In this document: positions 35,720 through 44,760 of the stretch, piece after piece
Position numbering within the stretch: the first letter of the stretch is position 1
Layout of the letters: each line of letters begins with the position of its first letter
Source of the DNA: Lysinibacillus sp. OF-1
GTDB lineage: Bacteria > Bacillota > Bacilli > Bacillales_A > Planococcaceae
Assembly (NCBI RefSeq): GCF_028356935.1
Contig: NZ_CP102798.1
Location: forward strand, 1,054,001-1,118,000
Length of the DNA stretch: 64,000 nt
Reading direction: 5' to 3'
Notes under the pieces: generated by a model
What the model was told of the DNA's origin: nothing
The model's input: the letters and a program-made list of their open reading frames with translations, nothing else
The model's database searches: none
Made by a program: the position numbers and the translations under genes

Positions 35720-36619
35720 ATGTTAGTTTCGTCCCAAGATGCACTCGAACAGTTCATGCTTTACATCCAAGTTGAAAAGAACTTCTCTGTTCATACAGTG
35801 CGAGAATATGAATCAGACCTGCTAGATTTTTTAACCTTTTTACAAAGAGAGGGCATCGATGATTTAGCGAGTGTTGAATATATACATGCACGTCTTTATG
35901 TAACAAAGTTGTACGATGAGAAAAGAGCAAGGGCCTCTATTTCTAGGAAAATTTCCTCGATACGCTCCTTTTTTCGCTTTCTAAATAGACAGTACGGATT
36001 AGATGACGGAGCATTTCGTTCTCTTTATCATCCAAAAAAAGAATCACGTTTACCCAATTTTTTCTACGAAGAAGAATTGAAGCAGCTATTTGATGCGAAT
36101 ACTGGTGATGATTTGAAATCATTGAGAAATATAGCTATATTAGAGCTGTTGTATGCGACAGGTATTCGTGTAAGTGAACTGACTTCAATCCAAGTAGGGG
36201 ATGTAGATTTTCATTATTCGATTATACGGGTAATGGGAAAAGGTCGAAAAGAACGAATTATTCCATTTGGTCAATTTGCGAGTTTAGCAATGCAGGACTA
36301 CATAGAGCAAGCTCGTCCACGATTGATGAAAAAAACTAGTCACCAGCAGTTGTTTGTCAATATGCGTGGTGGGGAACTTACTCCTCGAGGGGTACGTCAT
36401 ATTTTAAACGAAATGATTGACAAGGCCTCACTCCATACGAAAATTTACCCACACATGCTTCGCCATACTTTTGCCACACATTTATTGAATAATGGCGCAG
36501 ACTTGCGGACAGTGCAGGAGTTATTAGGTCACTCACATTTATCTTCTACACAAGTTTACACACATGTAACAAAAGAGCATCTTCGTCAAACATATATGAA
36601 TGCCCATCCAAGGGCATAA
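35720..36619 (+). CDS. xerC: Tyrosine recombinase XerC (CodV)
   Basis: XerC with XerD resolves chromosome dimers at dif. The 299 residues have a SAM-like N-terminal core-binding domain and a catalytic domain with Arg in ATGIRVSEL, HMLRHTFATHLL, GHSHLSSTQ and the nucleophilic Tyr in VYTHV. The start at 35720 is preferred because GGTGGTGA sits 8 bases upstream; an upstream in-frame TTG at 35702 overlaps that site. It is the first gene of xerC-hslV-hslU-codY, the B. subtilis codV operon. Confidence 0.95.
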   Translation: MLVSSQDALEQFMLYIQVEKNFSVHTVREYESDLLDFLTFLQREGIDDLASVEYIHARLYVTKLYDEKRARASISRKISSIRSFFRFLNRQYGLDDGAFRSLYHPKKESRLPNFFYEEELKQLFDANTGDDLKSLRNIAILELLYATGIRVSELTSIQVGDVDFHYSIIRVMGKGRKERIIPFGQFASLAMQDYIEQARPRLMKKTSHQQLFVNMRGGELTPRGVRHILNEMIDKASLHTKIYPHMLRHTFATHLLNNGADLRTVQELLGHSHLSSTQVYTHVTKEHLRQTYMNAHPRA

Positions 36620-36640
36620 TAGAGCTAAGGAGGAAGGCAG

Positions 36641-37186
36641 ATGGGACAAATTCATGCGACAACGATATTTGCAGTTCATCATAACGGAGGCTGTGCCATG
36701 GCTGGTGATGGTCAAGTAACATTGGGAAATGCAGTTGTGATGAAGGGAACAGCAAAAAAGGTCAGACGTCTGTTTAATGGGCAGGTCCTTGCAGGTTTTG
36801 CAGGTTCCGTCGCTGATGCATTTACACTTTTTGAGATGTTTGAAGGCAAACTAAATGAGTATAATGGTAATTTACAGCGTGCAGCAGTGGAAGTAGCAAA
36901 GCAGTGGCGCGGTGATAAAATGCTTCGCCAGTTAGAAGCGATGTTATTAGTAATGGATAAAACGACATTGCTACTCGTTTCAGGTACAGGGGAAGTCATT
37001 GAACCGGATGATGGCATTTTGGCTATTGGTTCTGGTGGAAATTATGCATTATCTGCAGGTAGAGCATTGAAAAAATATGCAGGTGAAACAATGACTGCTC
37101 GTGAAATTGCTGAGGCGGCATTAGAAACAGCTGCTGAAATCTGTGTATTTACGAATCATAATATTATCGTGGAGGCGCTGAACTAA
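36641..37186 (+). CDS. hslV: ATP-dependent protease peptidase subunit HslV (ClpQ)
   Basis: HslV is the proteasome-like peptidase that works with HslU. The 181 residues start [12 protein letters not shown], then [11 protein letters not shown] and [19 protein letters not shown]. Residue 2 is Gly, so the protein cannot use the N-terminal Ser described for B. subtilis ClpQ; Thr7 of the HATT motif is the likely nucleophile after processing. AAGGAGGAAGG precedes the ATG. The stop overlaps the hslU start. Confidence 0.95.
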   Translation: MGQIHATTIFAVHHNGGCAMAGDGQVTLGNAVVMKGTAKKVRRLFNGQVLAGFAGSVADAFTLFEMFEGKLNEYNGNLQRAAVEVAKQWRGDKMLRQLEAMLLVMDKTTLLLVSGTGEVIEPDDGILAIGSGGNYALSAGRALKKYAGETMTAREIAEAALETAAEICVFTNHNIIVEALN

Positions 37187-38586
37187 TGACGCAAAAAAAT
37201 TTAACGCCAAGACAAATTACTGAGCATTTAGATCGTTATATTGTTGGGCAGAATGAAGCTAAGCGCGCTGTAGCCATTGCGTTACGTAATCGCTATCGTC
37301 GTTCGTTGTTACATGAGGATATGAAGGATGAAGTTATTCCTAAAAATATATTAATGATTGGACCAACAGGTGTCGGAAAAACGGAAATTGCCAGAAGAAT
37401 TGCTAAGCTTACAAATGCTCCTTTTGTGAAAGTTGAAGCGACAAAGTTTACTGAGGTAGGTTATGTAGGGCGTGATGTTGAGTCAATGGTACGTGACTTA
37501 GTAGAAGCCTCACATCGTCTAGTAAAGGAAGAAATGATGGAGTCTGTTAAGGAACAAGCAGAAGAATTAGCAAATGAAGCGATTGTGAAACTTTTGGTGC
37601 CTTCTTTACGTAAGAAACAGGCGATGCAAAATCCGTTTGAAATGCTATTTGGTGGTAAAGAGCAACCAACGACTGATGATTCTTCAACAGATGAGGTTGA
37701 AGTACGCTCTAAGCGTGCACAAATTGCGATTGATTTACGTAACGGTAAATTAGAAAATGAGTGGGTTACTGTGGAGGTAACAGAACAAAATCCATCTATT
37801 TTTGATGCGTTACAAGGAACGGGAATGGATATGTCTGCGAATAGTGGCATGCAGGATATGTTATCCAGTTTGATGCCGAAGAAACAGAAAAAACGTCGTG
37901 TACAAGTGAAGGACGCCCGTCGTATTTTAACAGTTGAAGAAGCGAATAAGCTGATAGATGCGGATGAAGTGGCACAAGAGGCTATTACTAGAGCTGAGCA
38001 AACAGGTATCATTTTTATTGATGAAATCGATAAAATTGCTAGTAAAGAAGGCAATTCTTCAGCAAATGTCTCACGTGAAGGTGTCCAACGAGATATTTTA
38101 CCAATCGTTGAAGGTTCAACTGTTACAACGAAATACGGTGCGGTGAAAACGGATTATATGCTGTTTGTAGCTGCTGGTGCATTCCATATGTCGAAGCCGT
38201 CAGATTTAATTCCTGAATTGCAAGGACGCTTTCCAATTCGTGTAGAGCTTGAAAAATTAACAAAACAGGATTTTGTACGTATTTTACAAGAACCAGACCA
38301 ATCACTTATTTTGCAATATAAGGCATTGTTAGAAACGGAAGGCGTGGAAATTCATTTCACAACAGATGCTATTGAACGAATTGCTGAAATTGCTACGGAG
38401 GTTAATCAGGAAACTGACAATATCGGAGCTCGTCGATTACACACGATATTAGAACGTTTACTTGAAGAACTATCGTTTGAAGCTTCTGAAATTGCACCAG
38501 CAAGTATCCCGATCAATGCTGCGTATGTAGATCAAAAACTTGCGGGTATAGTAAAAAACAAAGATTTGTCACAGTTTATATTGTAA
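37186..38586 (+). CDS. hslU: ATP-dependent protease ATPase subunit HslU (ClpY)
   Basis: HslU is the AAA+ unfoldase ring of the HslUV protease. The 466-residue protein has [14 protein letters not shown] at the start, Walker [10 protein letters not shown] near 62, Walker [12 protein letters not shown] near 277, an intermediate domain in between, and the C-terminal sensor [25 protein letters not shown]. The final residues QFIL fit the C-terminal tail that docks into HslV. Confidence 0.97.
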   Translation: MTQKNLTPRQITEHLDRYIVGQNEAKRAVAIALRNRYRRSLLHEDMKDEVIPKNILMIGPTGVGKTEIARRIAKLTNAPFVKVEATKFTEVGYVGRDVESMVRDLVEASHRLVKEEMMESVKEQAEELANEAIVKLLVPSLRKKQAMQNPFEMLFGGKEQPTTDDSSTDEVEVRSKRAQIAIDLRNGKLENEWVTVEVTEQNPSIFDALQGTGMDMSANSGMQDMLSSLMPKKQKKRRVQVKDARRILTVEEANKLIDADEVAQEAITRAEQTGIIFIDEIDKIASKEGNSSANVSREGVQRDILPIVEGSTVTTKYGAVKTDYMLFVAAGAFHMSKPSDLIPELQGRFPIRVELEKLTKQDFVRILQEPDQSLILQYKALLETEGVEIHFTTDAIERIAEIATEVNQETDNIGARRLHTILERLLEELSFEASEIAPASIPINAAYVDQKLAGIVKNKDLSQFIL

Positions 38587-38673
38587 GAAAAAGCTAATTA
38601 GTATCATTCAATAATAAAAACCTTTAGAATATTTAATAAATACTCTTCGGATTATTTATAGGAGGAACATATA

Positions 38674-39453
38674 ATGAATTTATTAGAAAAAACACGTAAA
38701 ATTAACTCGATGCTTCAAGCATCTGCTGGTAAACCAGTAAACTTTAAGGAAATGGCTGATACATTAGGCGATATTATTGATAGTAATGTCTATATTTTAA
38801 GTCGCAAAGGGAAATTATTAGGTATTTCAATTCACCAACAAATTGAAAATGAGCGTATGAAAAAAATGTTCGAAGAGAGACAGTTCCCAGAAGAATACAC
38901 ACATAGCTTGTTTACGATCTCTGAAACATCATCAAATTTAGATATTAACAACGAACATACTGCTTTCCCAGTTGAAAACAAAGATTTATTCCAAAACGCT
39001 TTAACAACAATTGTACCGATTGTTGGTGGTGGAGAACGTTTAGGTACATTAATCCTTGCTCGTTTATCTTCACAATTTGAAGATGATGATCTAATTTTAG
39101 CAGAGTATGGTGCGACAGTAGTTGGTATGGAAATTTTACGTGAAAAATCAGAAGAAATTGAAGAAGAAGCTCGTAGCAAAGCTGTCGTACAAATGGCTAT
39201 TAATTCACTTTCATACAGTGAGTTAGAAGCAATTGAGCATATCTTCGAAGAACTTGATGGCAATGAAGGCTTACTAGTTGCTTCTAAGATTGCTGACCGT
39301 GTGGGTATTACGCGTTCAGTGATTGTCAACGCATTACGTAAACTTGAATCTGCTGGTGTCATTGAATCTCGCTCTTTAGGTATGAAAGGTACTTATATTA
39401 AAGTGCTAAACGATAAATTCTTAAATGCTTTAGCAGAAATTAAAATGAAATAA
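38674..39453 (+). CDS. codY: GTP- and branched-chain amino acid-sensing repressor CodY
   Basis: CodY is the global nutrient regulator of Firmicutes. The 259 residues have a GAF-type sensor domain (about 1-155) that binds isoleucine/valine and a C-terminal winged helix with the near-invariant [27 protein letters not shown] lies before the ATG. It closes the xerC-hslVU-codY operon with a terminator. In B. subtilis CodY represses motility genes, including the fla/che operon that begins just downstream. Confidence 0.97.
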   Translation: MNLLEKTRKINSMLQASAGKPVNFKEMADTLGDIIDSNVYILSRKGKLLGISIHQQIENERMKKMFEERQFPEEYTHSLFTISETSSNLDINNEHTAFPVENKDLFQNALTTIVPIVGGGERLGTLILARLSSQFEDDDLILAEYGATVVGMEILREKSEEIEEEARSKAVVQMAINSLSYSELEAIEHIFEELDGNEGLLVASKIADRVGITRSVIVNALRKLESAGVIESRSLGMKGTYIKVLNDKFLNALAEIKMK

Positions 39454-39475
39454 ATACTTCTTTAAGAAGATTCTG

Positions 39476-39510
39476 AAAGCGTCTAGGGTAAAACTAGGCG
39501 CTTTTTTTTG
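39476..39510 (+). terminator. Rho-independent terminator after codY
   Basis: AAAGCGTCTAG (39476-39486) pairs with CTAGGCGCTTT (39494-39504) with one G-U pair, followed by T residues. Confidence 0.85.
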
Positions 39511-39959
39511 TGTATTAGCCCGTGAGGGAGGAGATTTTTGTGCTTATTTTTTTGCCATAAGTACAAAAATGCTGATTATTGTAGGTTCTTATTTCTTTCT
39601 TCCTAATGCTGTTCAAAAAATCGTCACTACCTTTAGCATATAAAAATGTAATGTGTGTTACTTTAGAAGAATGGTGAAAAACTTGTTCAAATATGTGTCA
39701 CATTCATAGGCAAAATATGCTTGTGTTGATTGAACTAGTAAAATGGGACCTTTATTTAGTCAATATTTATAAGGCGATAAAGCTCAGAAAAAGGCATATT
39801 TAATACAAAAACCGTAAACACTGTCGAAATGGTGTAAAATAACTAGATGTCTAATAACCTTTGATAAACCTTAGAGACATAAGGGATGCAGAAGTTTTGT
39901 CATGGTTATACATTAGAAAAAATAGGGCGGATAGACTATTAAAAAGTGACAAAAGACAA
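39511..39959. other. Long leader region upstream of the flagellar operon
   Basis: This AT-rich region has no gene I can support. GGCGATAA (39773-39780) is one base off the sigma-D -10 consensus, but the -35 side is poor. A 6-bp stem ATGTCT (39847-39852)/AGACAT (39875-39880) encloses a loop. A six-codon GTG mini-ORF follows GGGAGGAG near 39527 and is probably chance. Long regulatory leaders fit a motility operon. Confidence 0.4.
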
Positions 39960-39988
39960 TAGACACTAGGTATCATCTTAATTACAAT
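39960..39988 (+). promoter_or_regulatory. Sigma-A promoter of the flagellar/chemotaxis operon
   Basis: TAGACA (39960-39965) and TACAAT (39983-39988) are 17 bases apart, each one mismatch from consensus. The box ends 58 bases before the flgB start, matching the position of the main fla/che promoter in B. subtilis. Confidence 0.65.
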
Positions 39989-40045
39989 TGTATTATTGGA
40001 TAAATTAACAAGTACATAAATTGAAATAAAATGAGGTGAACAGTT

Positions 40046-40438
40046 TTGAATTTATTTGGTGGAACTATTAGTAGCCTGGAAAACGGACTTTCCTATGCAA
40101 CTTTGAATCATAAAACAATCGCAAACAATATTGCGAATGTCGATACGCCTAATTATAAGGCGAAAAATGTTAGTTTTAAGGATATGTTGGTAGAACAGCA
40201 AAGTATGTCTATTTCCGCATATCGTACTGACAGCAGACATTATGATTTCACAATTCGACAATCTACGCCTGGCGTTAATAATGTTGAGAACTTGCGATAT
40301 AGAAATAATGGCAATGCTGTAGATATGGATGCTGAGCAGGCAAAATTAGCAGAGAATCAAATTTATTACAATGCTTTAATTGACCGTGTTAATGGAAAAT
40401 TAAACACATTGAATACCGTTATAAAGGGAGGTAAGTAA
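40046..40438 (+). CDS. flgB: Flagellar basal-body rod protein FlgB (TTG start)
   Basis: FlgB is a proximal rod subunit exported by the flagellar system. The 130 residues have the rod-family N-terminal motif (KTIANNIANVDTPNYKAKNVSFKDML) and a helical C-terminus. It starts at TTG with GAGGTGA 6 bases upstream. It is the first gene of the operon and is followed at 3 bases by flgC. Confidence 0.95.
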   Translation: MNLFGGTISSLENGLSYATLNHKTIANNIANVDTPNYKAKNVSFKDMLVEQQSMSISAYRTDSRHYDFTIRQSTPGVNNVENLRYRNNGNAVDMDAEQAKLAENQIYYNALIDRVNGKLNTLNTVIKGGK

Positions 40439-40441
40439 TAG

Positions 40442-40903
40442 ATGTCTATATTTCATGGGATGAATACCACTGCCTCTGCTTTAACAGCGCAACGATTACG
40501 AATGGATGTTATTTCTTCCAATATGGCAAATGTGGATACGACTCGTGCTCGTCAAGTGAATGGGGAATGGGAACCGTATCGACGTAAGTCTGTGACGTTC
40601 GCAGCACAAGAAGGACAATTCTCGAAATTTCTGAATGTAGCCCTTGGTAAAAATGCGAAAAGTGGTGTTGGCAATGGTGTGAAAGTTTCTCGAATTTCAG
40701 AAGATCAAGAAACACCTTTCAAACTTGTTTATGACCCAACTCATCCAGATGCAAATGCAGATGGTTATGTGAATATGCCAAATGTGGATCCATTGAAAGA
40801 GATGGTAGATTTAATGTCAGCAACACGTTCCTATGAGGCGAATATAACTGTATTTAACGCAAATAAATCCATGCTAACAAAGGCTTTAGAGATTGGTAAA
40901 TAA
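40442..40903 (+). CDS. flgC: Flagellar basal-body rod protein FlgC
   Basis: FlgC is a proximal rod subunit. The 153 residues have RLRMDVISSNMANVDTTRA near the N-terminus, the central YVNMPNVDPLKEMVDLMSA segment and the C-terminal SYEANITVFNANKSMLTKALEIGK. GGGAGG lies before the ATG. Confidence 0.96.
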   Translation: MSIFHGMNTTASALTAQRLRMDVISSNMANVDTTRARQVNGEWEPYRRKSVTFAAQEGQFSKFLNVALGKNAKSGVGNGVKVSRISEDQETPFKLVYDPTHPDANADGYVNMPNVDPLKEMVDLMSATRSYEANITVFNANKSMLTKALEIGK

Positions 40904-40926
40904 ATAAGTAGAAAGGAAGATACATA

Positions 40927-41232
40927 ATGACTATTTCGTCCGTTTCGCTAATGACACCTACTCAGGTTGTAAATGAAACAAATAAACTCAATACAACACC
41001 TTATGAAGCGCAACAAAGCTTCGCGAACTCGTTAAAAGAAGCAATAGCCAAAGTAAATGATCAGCAAATAACTTCTGATAAATTTACTCAAAAGCTAATT
41101 AAAGGTGAAGATGTGGAGTTGCATGAAGTGATGATTGCTTCACAAAAGGCGAGCATTACATTAAACGCAACAATTGAAGTTCGCAATAAGGTGATTGAAG
41201 CTTACCAAGAAATAATGCGAATGAGTGTTTAA
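40927..41232 (+). CDS. fliE: Flagellar hook-basal body complex protein FliE
   Basis: FliE joins the MS-ring to the rod. The 101-residue helical protein has the typical SFANSLKEAIAKVNDQQ and the C-terminal GEDVELHEVMIASQKASITLNATIEVRNKVIEAYQEIMRMSV pattern (here split by my reading into its conserved HEVMIA and YQEIMRM parts). AGAAAGGAAG precedes the ATG. About 120 bases separate it from fliF; no terminator is evident there. Confidence 0.95.
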   Translation: MTISSVSLMTPTQVVNETNKLNTTPYEAQQSFANSLKEAIAKVNDQQITSDKFTQKLIKGEDVELHEVMIASQKASITLNATIEVRNKVIEAYQEIMRMSV

Positions 41233-41352
41233 TTTTATTGTCTAGATAAGGAAACTCTTTTCAAACTAGATTAATAACCACTACTATAGTGGACTCATTA
41301 TGTTCGCAAATTATTGATGGCTAGGTTATTCACTATAACCGGAGGATTCATA

Positions 41353-42945
41353 ATGAATGAACGATTGACGAAAATAAAAAACGACACCAGTCAATTTTGG
41401 ACAAGTCGAAGTAAAAAGCAAAAAATAGTTATGATTGGCTCCGTGGTAGGCGTCATCGCACTTGCAGCCATCGTGACGTTTTTTGCTTCGAAAACTACAT
41501 ATGTTCCACTTTATAAAGATTTATCAACTAGAGAAATTGGACAAGTAAAGGAAGCACTAGATTCCCAAGGTGTGAACTATGAAATTGCTCCAGGTGGAAC
41601 ATCTATTTTAGTGCCAGAAGAGCAAGTTGACTCCTTGTTAGTACAATTAGCTTCAGAGGGCTATCCGCAAACAGGCACAATTGATTACTCATTTGCTAAT
41701 AGTTCAGGATTTGGTATGACAGATAATGAATTTAACCTCTTAAAAAAAGCAGCAACTGAAACTGAAATTGCTAAGCTTTTTAAAAATTTAGAGGGTGTAA
41801 AAGATGCCAAAGTAATGATTACAGTTCCTGAAGAAGGGGTATTCGTAACGGATGTGCAAGGCGAGGCAACGGCATCTATTGTTTTAAATACAGACCCTGG
41901 CTATAAATTTACAGAACAGCAAATTACTACTATGTACAATTTGGTGTCAAAAAGTATTCCCAATTTAAAAACTGAAAACATCGTAATCTCTAATCAATTC
42001 TCAGAGTACTTTGATTTGAATGCTGCTACTACTGATGGTACTTCCACAGCGACAGCCGAAGGTCAATTACAAATGAAGAAATTAGTAGAACGTGATCTAC
42101 AGCGTCAAGTGCAAAATATGCTAGGAACGTTGATGGGACAAGATAAAGTGATGGTTTCTGTTACAACGGATATTGACTTCAAGAAAGAAAATCGTGAAGA
42201 AAACCTTGTGACACCTGTTGATGAAGAAAATATGGAAGGTATCGCAATTAGTGCTCAACGAATTACAGAGCAGTATTCTGGTACAGGCGCAGCAGCTGCA
42301 GGAACACCTGAAGCTGAAACAACTACAGATAACTTCACAACGTATAACGAAGGTGCAACAGGGAATGGTGACTATGAACGTACAGAGGAAACGATCAATA
42401 ATGACGTGAATCGTATACGTAAAGATATCCAAGAAGCTCCTTATAAAGTTCAAGATATTGGAATTCAAGTCATTGTTGAACCACCAACAGCGACAGATGC
42501 AGCGTCATTACCAGATGGTGTTCGTGAAGATATCGAGAAAATTTTAAGTACAATAGTTCGTACAACAATTTCCAAAGATGTGGCAGCAGAACTTACACAA
42601 GAGCAAATTGACGAGAAAGTAGCTGTTTCAGTACAACCTTTATATGGTAAGGCGACAGAGGTCGCTGATGAAAAACCAGTTATCCCATGGTGGGTTTGGG
42701 TCATTGGCGGTATCTTATTAGCTGTTATTTTATTACTAGCATTCTTTATTATCCGTTCTCGTAAGCGTGCGCAGGAAGAAGAAGAGCTAAGTATCCTAGA
42801 AGAACAAGAAGAATTAATGATTGATGATATTAATGAAGAAATTGAAACGGAAGCTACAATGCGTCGTAAGCAGCTTGAAAAAATGGCTAAAGAAAAGCCA
42901 GACGATTTTGCAAAGTTACTGCGTAGTTGGATTGCGGAAGACTAA
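41353..42945 (+). CDS. fliF: Flagellar MS-ring protein FliF
   Basis: FliF forms the membrane ring that seats the export gate and rotor. From ATG 41353 (GGAGG 7 bases upstream) it has 530 residues. A first transmembrane helix is at about 25-47, a long periplasm-side region with ring-building motifs follows, and a second helix is near 445-470 (WWVWVIGGILLAVILLLAFF). A charged cytoplasmic tail ends in PDDFAKLLRSWIAED, which binds FliG. An in-frame upstream ATG at 41314 has no Shine-Dalgarno and is rejected. Confidence 0.96.
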   Translation: MNERLTKIKNDTSQFWTSRSKKQKIVMIGSVVGVIALAAIVTFFASKTTYVPLYKDLSTREIGQVKEALDSQGVNYEIAPGGTSILVPEEQVDSLLVQLASEGYPQTGTIDYSFANSSGFGMTDNEFNLLKKAATETEIAKLFKNLEGVKDAKVMITVPEEGVFVTDVQGEATASIVLNTDPGYKFTEQQITTMYNLVSKSIPNLKTENIVISNQFSEYFDLNAATTDGTSTATAEGQLQMKKLVERDLQRQVQNMLGTLMGQDKVMVSVTTDIDFKKENREENLVTPVDEENMEGIAISAQRITEQYSGTGAAAAGTPEAETTTDNFTTYNEGATGNGDYERTEETINNDVNRIRKDIQEAPYKVQDIGIQVIVEPPTATDAASLPDGVREDIEKILSTIVRTTISKDVAAELTQEQIDEKVAVSVQPLYGKATEVADEKPVIPWWVWVIGGILLAVILLLAFFIIRSRKRAQEEEELSILEEQEELMIDDINEEIETEATMRRKQLEKMAKEKPDDFAKLLRSWIAED

Positions 42946-42960
42946 CTAGGAGGTTCGGCT

Positions 42961-43974
42961 GTGTCCAAGAAAGATAAGGAATTAACCGGAAAACAAAAGG
43001 CCGCACTCTTGTTAATTTCATTAGGGCCTGAGGTTTCAGCTTCTGTCTATAAACACTTAACAGAGGAAGAAATTGAACGTTTAACATTAGAAATTTCAAG
43101 TGTTAAAAAAGTAGAATCAAATGTCAAAGAAGAGATTATTGAAGAATTTCACAATATCGCACTAGCGCAAGACTATATCACACAAGGTGGTATTGGCTAC
43201 GCGAAAACAGTATTAGAAAAAGCGCTTGGTGTTGAACAAGCGCAAACGATTATTAATCGTCTAACATCTTCTCTACAAGTGCGTCCGTTTGATTTTGCTA
43301 GAAGAGCTGATCCAGCACAAATTTTTAACTTTATTCAAAATGAACATCCACAAACAATTGCCCTGATTCTCTCTTATTTAGAGGCGGGGCAAGCGGGTGT
43401 TATTTTATCTTCACTACCACAGGAAGTACAGGCGGATATTGCTAAACGTATAGCAGTAATGGAATCGACTTCTCCAGAAGTAATTAGTGAAATTGAATCT
43501 GTATTAGAGCGTAAATTATCGTCAACAGTTACACAGGATTACACTGAAACAGGTGGTATCGATGCTGTCGTAGAAGTGTTAAATGGCGTAGATCGACAAA
43601 CAGAAAAAACAATTCTCGATGCACTCGAAATACAGGATCCAGAACTTGCAGAGGAAATCAAAAAACGTATGTTTGTGTTCGAAGATATCGTTACACTCGA
43701 CAATCGTTCCATTCAACGTGTTATTCGTGACTGTGAAAACGAAGACTTACTGCTTTCAATGAAGGTATCAAGTGAAGAAGTAAAAGATATTATTTTCCGC
43801 AATATGTCACAGCGTATGGCTGATACATTTAAAGAAGAAATGGAAATTATGGGACCTGTACGATTACGTGACGTAGAGGAGGCGCAATCTCGAATTGTTG
43901 CTGTTATTCGTCGTCTAGAGGATGCTGGAGAGATTATTATTGCTCGCGGTGGAGGAGATGACGTCATTGTCTAG
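42961..43974 (+). CDS. fliG: Flagellar motor switch protein FliG (GTG start)
   Basis: FliG couples the rotor to the stator and sets rotation direction. The 337 residues contain three helical domains. The N-terminal LTGKQKAALLLISLGPEVSA binds FliF, the central domain has EHPQTIALILSYL, and the C-terminal domain carries charged torque residues and MGPVRLRDVEEAQSRIV. It starts at GTG with AGGAGG 6 bases upstream. Its end overlaps fliH. Confidence 0.96.
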   Translation: MSKKDKELTGKQKAALLLISLGPEVSASVYKHLTEEEIERLTLEISSVKKVESNVKEEIIEEFHNIALAQDYITQGGIGYAKTVLEKALGVEQAQTIINRLTSSLQVRPFDFARRADPAQIFNFIQNEHPQTIALILSYLEAGQAGVILSSLPQEVQADIAKRIAVMESTSPEVISEIESVLERKLSSTVTQDYTETGGIDAVVEVLNGVDRQTEKTILDALEIQDPELAEEIKKRMFVFEDIVTLDNRSIQRVIRDCENEDLLLSMKVSSEEVKDIIFRNMSQRMADTFKEEMEIMGPVRLRDVEEAQSRIVAVIRRLEDAGEIIIARGGGDDVIV

Positions 43975-44755
43975 AATCATCCGTTCTATTTACACCCAGT
44001 CTGATAGCGATAGTATTAAAGAAATCCAAATCCGAGATATGTTTGAACCGATTGAAGTAGACCAACATGAAGTCTCATCACAGCATCAATTAACATTGGA
44101 TGAAATAATGGCAGAGCGAGATCGTTTACTTGCAGAAGCTAGAGCTACTTTGCAAGCAGAACGTGAGATGTTTGAACAAGAAAAGCAATTACACTTCCAA
44201 GAAATTGAACACTTAAAGTTAAGCTGGGAAGAAGAGAGACCGAATCGAGTGCAAGAGGCGTATGATGAGGGGTTTGGGCAAGGCTATGAAGATGGTATGA
44301 ACAAAGCCTCTGAAGCAATGGCCCAGTCACTTCAAACTGCGAATGAAGTTATGATTCAAGCGAAACAAAATGCACAAAAATATATTGAAGATCAAGAAGC
44401 GGTCATTTTAGAGTTAGGCTTAACTGCAGCAGAACGAATTATTGGCACCTCACTAGAGCAAGATAACGAACTGTTTGTGTCAATTGTGCGTCGAGGGTTG
44501 AAAGAAGCAAGGGAAATGAAAGAAATTAAAATTTATGTTTCCCCAACATACTACGCTTTAATTACCACTAATCGAGATGAATTAGCAGAAATGTTCCCGA
44601 TGGATGTACCATTTATGATTTTTGTGAATGAAGATTTAGACAATGAAACAGATTGCTATATTGAAACAAATCATGGTCGCATTATGGTTAGTATTGATGA
44701 GCAATTGAATGAGCTTAGATTAAAGCTACATGAAATATTAGAGAGTAAGGAATGA
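43967..44755 (+). CDS. fliH: Flagellar export ATPase regulator FliH
   Basis: FliH binds and restrains the export ATPase FliI at the base of the flagellum. With a TTG start at 43967 it has 262 residues; GGAGGAG at 43951-43957 is well spaced for it, while the ATG at 43958 directly abuts that site. Residues 30-130 form a Glu- and Gln-rich coiled coil with a GFGQGYEDGMNKASEA glycine-containing stretch, and the C-terminal domain resembles V-ATPase E subunits. It overlaps fliG by 8 bases and fliI is next. Confidence 0.9.
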   Translation: MSRIIRSIYTQSDSDSIKEIQIRDMFEPIEVDQHEVSSQHQLTLDEIMAERDRLLAEARATLQAEREMFEQEKQLHFQEIEHLKLSWEEERPNRVQEAYDEGFGQGYEDGMNKASEAMAQSLQTANEVMIQAKQNAQKYIEDQEAVILELGLTAAERIIGTSLEQDNELFVSIVRRGLKEAREMKEIKIYVSPTYYALITTNRDELAEMFPMDVPFMIFVNEDLDNETDCYIETNHGRIMVSIDEQLNELRLKLHEILESKE

Positions 44756-44760
44756 TCTTG

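Noticed and set aside
37461-38054. 197-codon reading frame on the minus strand
   Set aside because: It lies wholly opposite hslU, whose protein is complete and conserved.
39527-39562. Six-codon GTG mini-ORF after GGGAGGAG, as a possible leader peptide
   Set aside because: Too short to judge, not followed by an attenuator-like hairpin, and far from flgB.
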